Positions 6,595 to 13,710 of a stretch of 15,325 nt of DNA are shown here, piece by piece. The stretch's first letter is position 1. Each line of letters opens with the position of its first letter. Below the pieces are notes generated by a model. It worked only from the letters and a program-made list of their open reading frames with translations, was not told the DNA's origin and ran no database searches. Made by a program: the position numbers and the translations under genes. The stretch covers positions 1-15,325 of the forward strand of contig JBQTJJ010000004.1 in the NCBI GenBank assembly GCA_052387235.1, written 5' to 3'. The stretch comes from JBQTJJ01 sp052387235 (lineage in GTDB: Bacteria > Actinomycetota > Acidimicrobiia > Acidimicrobiales > GCA-2861595).

Positions 6595-7518
6595 GTGTGC
6601 GTCGCGACCCTCAACCTCCGCAACACGACCAGCCGGTGGAGGGAGCGTCGCGACCTGCTGGTGACCCAGCTCGCCGAGCTGCGGCCCCACGTGATCGGCC
6701 TCCAGGAGGTCCGGCGCCGGCCGAGCCAGGCGAGCTGGATCGTCGGCCGCCTCAACCGGACGGCCGCTGCGGGCGGGCGGTACCGGCACGTCTTCACGGG
6801 GAAGTCGGGGCTGTGGGGACTGTGGGAGGGCCTCGCCGTCGTCACCCGCCTGCCGATCCTGGAGACGGGGTCGATCGACCTGGGCGGGGACCACAGGGTG
6901 GCCGGATGGGTCCGGGTGCTGCTCCCGCACGGCGCGACCCTGCGGGTGCACAACGCCCATCTTTCGCCTCGGGACCAGTCACTGCGTGACGCGCAGGCCC
7001 GCGCCCTGCTCGACGGCATGTGGGATCGCGGCGACGACGCCGAGGTGCTGGTCGGTGACCTCAACGCCGGACCGGGGTCGCCGCCCCTTCGCCGGTTGGG
7101 CGCCCGGCTGCGCTCCGCCCACGTCGCCGTGCACGGGACGGAGCCGTTGCGGACGTGGCCCACGCCGCTGGTCGGCGCGGCGTCGACCGGCGTGGTCATC
7201 GACTACGTGCTGGTGGACGAGGACCTCGACGTCGTCGACGCCTGGGTGGCCTTCGACCAGGCGGCGGCGCACGACCCGACGCTGTTCGCCTCGGACCACT
7301 TCGGCGTGGCCGCCACGGTGCGCGTGGCGGCCGGGCCGTCCGGCGCGCCGGCCCACCAGGTGCGAGCATGGGCCGTCCCCGCTGAAGGGAGCAGCCCGAT
7401 GGACGACGAGCAGATCGTGCGACGGATCGGCGAGCGGGCAGTGGAGGAGCACACCCTCGGGCGCTCCCGTGCCGGCGACGGGGCCGCCGAGGGAGCGGTG
7501 CAGGGCTACCGGCGATGA
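6595..7518 (+). CDS. Endonuclease/exonuclease/phosphatase-family protein with C-terminal read-through tail
   Basis: The catalytic domain (residues about 1-245 of 307) has the full motif set of the EEP superfamily, metal-dependent hydrolases that cleave phosphodiester or phosphomonoester bonds in nucleic acids, lipids or inositol phosphates. Visible are VATLNLRN, GLQEV (metal-binding E38), VVTRLPI, NAHLS (H122), GDLNAG (D155, N157), DYVLV (D203) and the final SDHFGV (D234, H235). No signal peptide is seen. I chose the GTG at 6595 because EEP proteins begin at this first strand; GTG 6520 or TTG 6556 would add 25 or 13 residues. After the domain, near 7330, the frame continues through a Pro/Ala linker and the whole DUF2630-like ORF at 7399, ending only at 7518. 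The tail may be a real fusion or the result of a lost stop codon. Substrate unknown. Confidence 0.85.
   Translation: MCVATLNLRNTTSRWRERRDLLVTQLAELRPHVIGLQEVRRRPSQASWIVGRLNRTAAAGGRYRHVFTGKSGLWGLWEGLAVVTRLPILETGSIDLGGDHRVAGWVRVLLPHGATLRVHNAHLSPRDQSLRDAQARALLDGMWDRGDDAEVLVGDLNAGPGSPPLRRLGARLRSAHVAVHGTEPLRTWPTPLVGAASTGVVIDYVLVDEDLDVVDAWVAFDQAAAHDPTLFASDHFGVAATVRVAAGPSGAPAHQVRAWAVPAEGSSPMDDEQIVRRIGERAVEEHTLGRSRAGDGAAEGAVQGYRR
7364..7391 (+). promoter_or_regulatory. Candidate internal promoter and ribosome binding site ahead of the fdh operon
   Basis: A weak -10-like GAGCAT (7364-7369) lies inside the EEP reading frame. It is followed by a good Shine-Dalgarno, AAGGGAG (7385-7391), seven bases before the ATG at 7399. 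The ribosome binding site is the stronger part and argues that 7399 is a real start. Confidence 0.35.
7399..7518 (+). CDS. Tiny DUF2630-like ORF, apparently shortened
   Basis: The 39-residue product starts MDDEQIVRRIGERAVEEHTL, which closely resembles the opening of DUF2630 proteins (M-D-D-x-x-I-x-x-R-I-x-x-L-V-x-E-E-H-x-L), small actinobacterial proteins of about 80 residues and unknown function. Its last residues, GAVQGYRR, recall the V-x-G-Y ending I remember for that family, while the central Leu-rich and C-W-D-L-L-R-Q-R-R helix is absent. This looks like an internal deletion (inference from recalled family features). AAGGGAG seven bases upstream supports the start. The stop overlaps the fdhA start as ATGA, so it could couple translation into fdhA. 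It is in frame with the EEP gene and may instead be only that protein's tail. Confidence 0.45.
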   Translation: MDDEQIVRRIGERAVEEHTLGRSRAGDGAAEGAVQGYRR

Positions 7519-10500
7519 CCGCCGGCGGGCCCTCCCCCGCCGGCCGCCGCGCCGCAACGCGCTGGCTCGGGTCCTGGCCGGTCGTGCGCCAGGTGCTGGG
7601 CGAGGACCGCCTGGCCCTGGGTGCCGCGGCCCGCTCGGCCCGCTCGGACGAGCTGGTGGCCCGCACCGGGACGGCCGACAGGGTGGTCCCATCGGTGTGC
7701 CCGTACTGCGCGGTGGGCTGCGGCCAGCAGGTCTACGTGAAGGACGAGCGGGTGATCCAGGTCGAGGGCGACCCCGACAGCCCGGTGTCCCGGGGGCGGC
7801 TGTGCCCCAAGGGCTCGGCCACCAGGCAGCTCGTGACGGGCGACGCCCGGGAGCACACGGTGAAGTACCGCCGGCCCCACGGCGCCGGCTGGGAGGAGCT
7901 CCCCCTCCACCGGGCCATGGACATGATCGCCGACCGGGTGATCGCCACCCGGTCGGCCACGTGGGACGGGCCCAACCGGCGCACGCTCGGCCTGGCCAGC
8001 CTCGGAGGAGCGACCCTCGACAACGAGGAGAACTACCTCATGAAGAAGCTGTACACGGCCCTGGGCGTCGTCCAGGTGGAGAACCAGGCCCGCATATGAC
8101 ACTCCGCCACCGTCCCCGGTCTGGGGACCTCGTTCGGGCGGGGCGGCGCCACGGACTTCCAGCAGGACCTCGCCAACTCGGACTGCATCCTGATCATGGG
8201 TTCCAACATGGCCGAGTGCCACCCGGTGGGCTTCCAGTGGGTGATGGAGGCCAGGGCCCGGGGCGCCACGGTCATCCACGTCGACCCCCGGTTCACCCGC
8301 ACCAGCGCCCTGGCCGACACGTTCGTGCCCATCCGCGCCGGCAGCGACATCGCCTTCCTCGGCGCGCTCGTCAACCACATCCTCACCGGGGGCCGCGAGT
8401 TCCGCGAGTACGTGGTCGCCTACACGAACGCGGCGACGATCATCGGCGAGGACTTCCGCGACACCGAGGACCTCGACGGCCTGTTCTCGGGCTGGGACCC
8501 CGGGACGAAGGCGTACGACCCGGCCACGTGGCAGTACGCCGGCGTGGCGGCGGCGCCCGCGACCGGCCACCGCGAGGAGGCGCCCACCGGCGAGGCGCAC
8601 GAGCACGGGTCCCCACTGGCGGGCGGCGTCGCGCCCGAGCGCGACCTCACCCTCGAGCACCCCCGCTGCGTGTTCCAGATCCTCAGGCGCCACTTCGCCC
8701 GCTACACCCCCGAGCTGGTGGAGGAGGTGTGCGGCGTGCCCCGCCGGCGGTTCCTGGAGGTGGCCGAGGCCCTGTGCCGGAACTCGGGGCGGGAGCGTAC
8801 GTCGGCCATCTGCTACGCCGTGGGCTGGACCCAGCACACCGTGGGCGTCCAGTACATCCGCACCGCCGCCATCATCCAGCTCCTGCTCGGCAACATCGGC
8901 CGGCCCGGCGGCGGCATCCTCGCGCTGCGCGGCCACGCCAGCATCCAGGGCTCCACCGACATCCCCACGCTGTACAACATCCTCCCGGGCTACCTGCCCA
9001 TGCCCCACGCCGCCCGCCACGCCACCCTGGCCGACTACCTGGCGTCCACCACCTCCCCCAAGGGGTTCTGGGGCCACGCCGACGCCTACCTGATCAGCCT
9101 CCTGAGGGCCTGGTTCGGCGACGCGGCCCGGCGCGAGAACGACTTCTGCTTCGACCACCTGCCGTTCATCACCGGCGACCACTCGACGTACCGGACGACC
9201 ATCGACATGGCGGAGGGCCGTGTCAGAGGGTTCCTCGTCCTGGGCGAGAACCCCGCCGTCGGGTCGGCCAACGGCCGGCTGCACCGCCATGCCCTGGCGC
9301 AGCTCGACTGGCTCGTGGTGCGCGACCTGGTGGAGATCGAGACGGCGACGTTCTGGCGGGACGGCCCCGAGATCGCCGGCGGCGAGCTGAGGACCACCGA
9401 CATCGGCACCGAGGTGTTCCTCCTCCCGGCCGCGGCCCACACCGAGAAGGACGGCACGTTCACCAACACCCAGCGCATGCTCCAGTGGCACCACAAGGCG
9501 GTGGAACCGGCCGGTGACTGCCGCTCCGAGCTGTGGTTCTTCTGGCACCTCGGGCGCATCATCCGGGAGAAGCTGGCCGCCTCCACCGAGCCGCGCGACC
9601 GCCCGGTGCTCGACCTGACCTGGGACTACCCGCTGGTGGGGGAGCACCGGGAGCCCGACGCGGCGGCGGTGCTGCGCGAGATCAACGGGGTCGACGCCGG
9701 GGGCCGGGCCCTGCCCGGTTACGGCGCCCTGAAGGCGGACGGGTCGACCGCGTGCGGGTGCTGGATCTACAGCGGCTGCTTCGCCGGCGACGTGAACCAG
9801 GCGGCGCGGCGCCGGCCGGGAGGCGAGCAGAGCTGGGTGGCGCCGGAGTGGGGGTGGGCGTGGCCGGCCAACCGGCGCCTCCTCTACAACCGGGCGTCGG
9901 CCGACCCCGAGGGCCGGCCGTGGTCGGAACGCAAGCGGTACGTGTGGTGGGACGAGGATGCCGGTCGGTGGACCGGGCACGACGTGCCCGACTTCGTGGT
10001 CGACATGGCGCCCGGCTACCGGCCTCCCCCGGGGGCCGCGGCCGAGCACGCCCTGCGGGGGGACGAGCCGTTCGTCATGCAGAGCGACGGACGGGGCTGG
10101 CTCTTCGCCCCGAGCGGCCTGGTGGACGGGCCGCTGCCCACGCACTACGAGCCCGACGAGTCGCCGGTCACCAACCCCCTGTACGCCCAGGGCGCGAACC
10201 CGGCCCGCCAGGTCCACCGCCACCGGCGCAGCCCCCGCAACCAGCCCGGCGGGGCCTACCCGTTCGTGCTCACCACCTACCGGCTCACCGAGCACCACAC
10301 CGCCGGCGGCATGAGCCGCTTCGTCCCCCGCCTGGCCGAGCTGCAGCCCGAGCTGTTCTGCGAGGTCAGCCCCGAGCTGGCGGCCGAGCGGGGCCTGGAG
10401 AACGGGGGTTGGGCCACCATCGGCTCCAGCCGGGGATCGGTGGAGGCGCGGGTGCTCGTGACCGACCGGGTGCCGCCGCTGCAGGTCCAGGGCCGCCTCG

Positions 10501-10661
10501 TCCACCAGGTCGGGCTGCCGTGGCACTGGGGCTGGAAGGGGCTGTCCACCGGCGACGTGGCCAACGACCTGTTCGGCCTGGCCCTCGACCCCAACGTGCA
10601 CATCCAGGAGGTCAAGGCCGCGACCTGCGACATCCGGCCCGGACGGAGATCGCGACCGTGA
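7515..10661 (+). CDS. fdhA: Selenocysteine-containing formate dehydrogenase, molybdopterin catalytic subunit
   Basis: This 1,048-residue protein, counting the in-frame TGA at 8097-8099 as selenocysteine 195, oxidises formate to CO2 at a bis-MGD Mo or W centre. An N-terminal [4Fe-4S] motif is C62-x2-C65-x3-C69-x27-C97, followed by the conserved PKG. The TGA lies in NQARI-U-HSATVPGLGTSFGRGG, the position of the active-site Sec/His pair in FdnG and FdhF; the frame stays open on both sides with family-typical sequence. Downstream are ADTFVPIRAGSDIAFLGALV and a C-terminal dinucleotide-binding domain (residues about 910-1048, with TTYRLTEHHTAGGMSR). Length is close to E. coli FdnG (1,015, Sec196). 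The N-terminus has an RR pair but no hydrophobic core, so no Tat signal is evident and the subunit probably faces the cytoplasm. ATG 7515 overlaps the upstream stop (ATGA); the stop overlaps the fdhB GTG. Ordinary gene callers will split it at 8099. Confidence 0.95.
8097..8128 (+). promoter_or_regulatory. Selenocysteine UGA codon with bacterial SECIS hairpin
   Basis: After the UGA come 18 bases, then the loop GGTCT (8118-8122) closed by a perfect 6-bp stem, GTCCCC (8112-8117) with GGGGAC (8123-8128). E. coli fdhF, from memory, has the same GGUCU loop at the same 18-base distance, and its UGA is also followed by CAC. SelB recognises this loop and delivers Sec-tRNA. The selA, selB, selC and selD genes are not in the window. 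Confidence 0.92.
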
Positions 10662-11503
10662 CCCGCATGGGCTTCTTCACCGACACCAGCGTGTGCATCG
10701 GCTGCAAGGCGTGCGAGGTGGCGTGCAAGGAGTGGAACGGCGTGCCCGGCGGCCGGCTCGAGTTCCTGGCCACGTCGTACGACAACACCGGCCGCCTCGG
10801 CGCCGACGCGTGGCGCCACGTGGCGTTCGTGGAGCAGCCCGATCGGACCGGTTCCGCCCCTCCGGCATCCGCCCCGCATGGTTCCGGCGCCGGCCGCCCA
10901 CCGCCCGACCCGTCACGGCCGGACACCGGCACTGCCGGCGTCCGTTGGCTCATGTCGTCGGACGTGTGCAAGCACTGCACCGAGGCCGCGTGCCTCGACG
11001 TGTGCCCGACCGGCGCCCTGTTCCGCACCGAGTTCGAGACGGTGGTGGTGCAGCAGGACATCTGCAACGGCTGCGGCTACTGCGTCCCGGCCTGCCCGTT
11101 CGGCGTGATCGACAAGCGGGAGGGCGACGGCCGGGTGTGGAAGTGCACCCTCTGCTACGACCGGCTGAAGTCCGGCCTGGTGCCGGCGTGCGCCAAGGCC
11201 TGCCCCACCGAGTCCATCCAGTACGGACCCCTGGACGCGCTCCGGGAGCGGGCCGCGGGCCGCCTCGAGCTGCTCCGGGAGGCCGAGGTCCCCGGCGCCC
11301 GCCTCTACGGCGCCGACCCGGACGACGGCGTCGGGGGCTTCGGCGCCTTCTTCCTGCTCCTCGACGAGCCCGAGGTCTACGGCCTGCCGCCCGACCCGGT
11401 GGTGACGACCAGGGACGTCCCCGCCATGTGGCGCTCGGCCGGGGCCGCCGCCCTCGCCCTGGCCGGGGCGGTGGCCACCGCCTTCCTGGGGCGCCGGCGG
11501 TGA
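10658..11503 (+). CDS. fdhB: Formate dehydrogenase iron-sulfur subunit
   Basis: The 281-residue product is the ferredoxin-like electron-transfer subunit linking the catalytic subunit to the membrane subunit. Sixteen cysteines form four [4Fe-4S] sets: C13/16/19/23, C104/107/112/116, C136/139/142/146 and C163/166/178/182. A C-terminal helix (about residues 257-277, WRSAGAAALALAGAVATAFLG) anchors it, as in E. coli FdnH (294 residues). Between the first and second cluster motifs, about 32 residues (63-94) are almost only Pro, Gly, Ser, Ala, Arg and Asp, an insertion likely to be a flexible surface loop. The GTG at 10658 is preferred over the ATG at 10667 because GGAG (10645-10648) is nine bases upstream and the GTGA overlap with fdhA matches the operon's other junctions. 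No signal peptide is seen, consistent with a cytoplasm-facing enzyme. Confidence 0.93.
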   Translation: MTRMGFFTDTSVCIGCKACEVACKEWNGVPGGRLEFLATSYDNTGRLGADAWRHVAFVEQPDRTGSAPPASAPHGSGAGRPPPDPSRPDTGTAGVRWLMSSDVCKHCTEAACLDVCPTGALFRTEFETVVVQQDICNGCGYCVPACPFGVIDKREGDGRVWKCTLCYDRLKSGLVPACAKACPTESIQYGPLDALRERAAGRLELLREAEVPGARLYGADPDDGVGGFGAFFLLLDEPEVYGLPPDPVVTTRDVPAMWRSAGAAALALAGAVATAFLGRRR

Positions 11504-12372
11504 CGGCCTCGTACTACGGGCAGCCGGTCCTCAAGGCGCCGGTGTGGAAGCCCCTGGTCCCGATCTACTTCTTCTGCGGTGGTCTGGCCGGGGCCTCGTC
11601 CACGCTGGCCGTGGCCGCCCGCCGCGCCGGCAACGATCGCCTGGCCCGCTCGGCCGGCATGGCGTCCCTCGCCGGGGCGGCCGCCGCCGGCCCCCTCCTG
11701 GTGGCCGACCTCGGGCGCCCGGCCCGGTTCCTCAACATGCTGCGGGTGGTGAAGCCCACGTCCCCCATGAGCGTGGGCACCTGGATCCTGTCGGCATTCG
11801 CCCCCGCCTCGGTCGGAGCGGGCCTGAGCGGGCTCACCGGGCTCCTCCCGCGGCTCGGGCGCACGTGCGGCACGGTCGCCGGCGTGCTGGGCCCGGCCAT
11901 GACCACGTACACCGCGGTGTTGGTCGCCGACACCGCCATCCCGGCCTGGCACGACGCCGGCCGCCACCTTCCCTTCGTCTTCGCGGCCAGCTCGGCCGCC
12001 GCCGCCGGCGGCGTGGCCATGGCCCTCACCCCGGCGCCGGACGCACGCCCGGCCCGGCGGCTGGCGCTGCTGGGGGCGGCGGGGGAGTTGCGTGCCACCC
12101 GCGCCATGGAGGCGCACCTCGGTCCGGCGGCCGGGCCGTACCGGAGCGGGCAGGCGGCGGGGCTGGCGCGGGCGGCGCGGGCCGCCACCACCGCCGGCGC
12201 CGTGCTGACCCTGGCCGCCCGCCGGCGGGCGGCGGCGGTGCCGGCCGGCGTGCTCCTGGCGGCGGGGAGCCTGCTCACCCGGCTGGCGGTGTTCGAGGCC
12301 GGCTTCGAGTCGGCCTCCGACCCGGTCGCCACCGTGGGGCCCCAGCGCCGGCGCGTGGAGCGGAGGGACTGA
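11500..12372 (+). CDS. nrfD: NrfD/PsrC-type membrane subunit of the formate dehydrogenase
   Basis: The 290-residue hydrophobic product starts YYGQPVLKAPVWKPLVPIYF followed by FCGGLAGASS, the usual first loop and helix of NrfD/PsrC quinone-interacting subunits. It also has the DLGRPARFLNMLRVVKPTSP loop after the second helix and a run of hydrophobic helices to about residue 265. These subunits carry no haem and pass electrons from the iron-sulfur subunit to menaquinone. E. coli FdnI, by contrast, is a cytochrome b, so this complex uses the alternative anchor. The GTG at 11500 overlaps the fdhB stop (GTGA). The last 30 residues are charged and probably cytoplasmic. The symbol marks the family, not nitrite reduction. 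Confidence 0.88.
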   Translation: MTASYYGQPVLKAPVWKPLVPIYFFCGGLAGASSTLAVAARRAGNDRLARSAGMASLAGAAAAGPLLVADLGRPARFLNMLRVVKPTSPMSVGTWILSAFAPASVGAGLSGLTGLLPRLGRTCGTVAGVLGPAMTTYTAVLVADTAIPAWHDAGRHLPFVFAASSAAAAGGVAMALTPAPDARPARRLALLGAAGELRATRAMEAHLGPAAGPYRSGQAAGLARAARAATTAGAVLTLAARRRAAAVPAGVLLAAGSLLTRLAVFEAGFESASDPVATVGPQRRRVERRD

Positions 12373-12435
12373 GGACGCCGGCCGGCTGCGCCCCCGCGCC
12401 GGGGCGCCGCCCTTGCCGAACGGCGACGAGGCGCC

Positions 12436-12441
12436 GATACT
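12436..12441 (+). promoter_or_regulatory. Possible -10 box of a leaderless transcript
   Basis: GATACT ends eight bases before the ATG at 12450, so transcription could begin at the ATG itself. No Shine-Dalgarno lies between them. The hexamer is one base from TATACT. Confidence 0.4.
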
Positions 12442-12449
12442 CGCCACCC

Positions 12450-12830
12450 ATGCGACCCGACGACGCGCGGCGGTACGCCCGGCTTCTCTCCTACGGGCGG
12501 ATCGGGCTGGGGGTCACGGCCATCCTGGCGCCCCGGCTCCCGTCCGCGCCCTGGGTGGGCGACGCCGAGGCACGGCGCCCGGCGGTCCGCCTCTTCGCCC
12601 GGTCGCTCGGGGCGCGTGACGTCGCCCTCGGCCTCGGCCCCGTCCTGGCCATGCGCCACGGCGCCCCGGCGCGGGGCTGGATGGAGGCGGGCGGGCTGGC
12701 CGACGCCGGTGACCTCCTCGGCACCCTGGTCTCGTGGCGGTCGCTGCCCCGGCGCTCCCGGCCCGTGCTGCTGGCGATCATCGCCGGCTCCCTGGTGGTC
12801 TCGCGCCTGCTGGCCGCCGCCGTGGACTGA
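12450..12830 (+). CDS. Small DUF4267-like membrane protein
   Basis: The 126-residue product has three or four hydrophobic segments: IGLGVTAILAPRL near 20-32, a central stretch ARSLGARDVALGLGPVLAM (about 50-70), and LLAIIAGSLVVSRLLAAAV at the end. The pattern of an R-x-x-G-x-R-D-x-x-L-G loop followed by an M-E-x-G-x-x-A-D-x-x-D segment resembles DUF4267 proteins, small actinobacterial membrane proteins of unknown function. It starts 77 bases after the NrfD gene behind a possible leaderless promoter, so it may be transcribed apart from the fdh operon. No link to formate metabolism can be shown. Confidence 0.75.
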   Translation: MRPDDARRYARLLSYGRIGLGVTAILAPRLPSAPWVGDAEARRPAVRLFARSLGARDVALGLGPVLAMRHGAPARGWMEAGGLADAGDLLGTLVSWRSLPRRSRPVLLAIIAGSLVVSRLLAAAVD

Positions 12831-12839
12831 GCGGGCCGG

Positions 12840-13607
12840 GTGCCCTCGTTCCCGTGGCCCGGGCGGGACCGCCCCCGCCTGCGGGGCCGGCCCACGTCGG
12901 CCAACGGCGCCTCGTCGTTCCACCTCACCTGGCTGCTGCCGCCGGGCGGAACCCTGGTGGAGGTGGTGGCCGTCCTCGAGGTCCTGGTGCCGCCGGCGGT
13001 GGACAGCCTGTACTTCTGGGCCCTGCAGGTGGGGTTCGCCGGCGCCGGCGCCGGCGGGGGTGCCCACGTGGGCCTGCAGTGGAACCGGCGCCACGCCGGC
13101 GGGACGGCGGTGAACTGGGGCGGGTACGCCCCGGACGGCTCCCTCCTCCGGGGCACCGCGTCGGACCTGCCCAGCACGCCCGACGACCCCAACACCCGCG
13201 ACTACCCGTGGCACCCGGGCCGCCCCTACCGGCTGCGGGTGTCGCCGTCGCCCGACCGGCCCGGCCACTGGCAGGGCGAGGTCACCGATCTGGAGGCGGG
13301 GCAGAGCACCGTCATCCGTCACCTCGACGGCGGCGGCGACACGCTGGTGGGGCCAGTCGTGTGGTCCGAGGTCTTCGCCCGCTGCGACGACCCGTCGGTG
13401 GCGGTGCGCTGGTCCGGGCTGGAGGGCCGTACCGGTGGCGGGGATCGGGTGCTGCCACGGGGCCTGTCGGTCAACTACCAGTCCCGGGCCGCCGGCGGGT
13501 GCGACAACACCACCGTCCATGTCGACGATGCCGGCGTGGTGCAGACCACCAGCGCCCGGCGGACGGTGGCCGGTGGGACCGTGCTGCCGCTCGGCCCTCC
13601 GGCCTGA
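12840..13607 (+). CDS. Conserved-looking protein of unknown function
   Basis: I do not recognise this 255-residue product with confidence. It is rich in Gly, Trp and short beta-prone stretches. The central segment reads DSLYFWALQVGFAGAG, then AHVGLQWNRRHAGGTAVNWGGY (residues about 58-100), a pattern I associate with uncharacterised actinobacterial proteins that look like beta-sandwich sheets. Later come WQGEVTDLEAGQ and VVWSEVF, and two cysteines (near residues 181 and 221). No signal peptide or membrane helix is clear. The GTG at 12840 lies nine bases after the previous stop with only a weak GGGCCGG upstream; the downstream frame is intact with codon use like its neighbours. Close spacing suggests co-transcription with the DUF4267-like gene. 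Confidence 0.7.
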   Translation: MPSFPWPGRDRPRLRGRPTSANGASSFHLTWLLPPGGTLVEVVAVLEVLVPPAVDSLYFWALQVGFAGAGAGGGAHVGLQWNRRHAGGTAVNWGGYAPDGSLLRGTASDLPSTPDDPNTRDYPWHPGRPYRLRVSPSPDRPGHWQGEVTDLEAGQSTVIRHLDGGGDTLVGPVVWSEVFARCDDPSVAVRWSGLEGRTGGGDRVLPRGLSVNYQSRAAGGCDNTTVHVDDAGVVQTTSARRTVAGGTVLPLGPPA

Positions 13608-13627
13608 CCCCGCCGGTGCAGGCCGGC

Positions 13628-13647
13628 CAGGCCCCGCTGAGGGCCTG
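13628..13647. terminator. Hairpin between convergent genes (first)
   Basis: CAGGCCC (13628-13634) pairs perfectly with GGGCCTG (13641-13647) around a six-base loop, 20 bases after the plus-strand stop at 13607. There is no U-tract on either strand, which is common for actinobacterial terminators but makes the call uncertain. Confidence 0.45.
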
Positions 13648-13666
13648 CGTGTCGACTACCTGCTCG

Positions 13667-13685
13667 GAAGGGGCGACGCCCCTTC
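13667..13685. terminator. Hairpin between convergent genes (second, likely bidirectional terminator)
   Basis: GAAGGGGC (13667-13674) pairs perfectly over 8 bp with GCCCCTTC (13678-13685) around the loop GAC. It lies 25 bases beyond the multicopper oxidase stop at 13711 and 60 bases beyond the plus-strand gene, so it can serve both. No U-tract follows. Confidence 0.6.
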
Positions 13686-13710
13686 ACTCACCCAGTTGAC
13701 TCGCAGTCCT

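Noticed and set aside
8097..8099. TGA read as a true stop, making fdhA a pseudogene or two genes
   Set aside because: Both halves are in the same frame, the position is the known Sec site of formate dehydrogenases, and a matching SECIS follows at once.
7506..10601. Open frame of 1,031 codons antisense to fdhA
   Set aside because: No family motif is visible, composition is skewed, and it lies opposite a strongly supported gene; long antisense frames are common at this GC content.
9533..10657. Extension of fdhB upstream within fdhA
   Set aside because: The translation is Arg/Ala/Pro-rich and unlike any ferredoxin; the family start matches GTG 10658.
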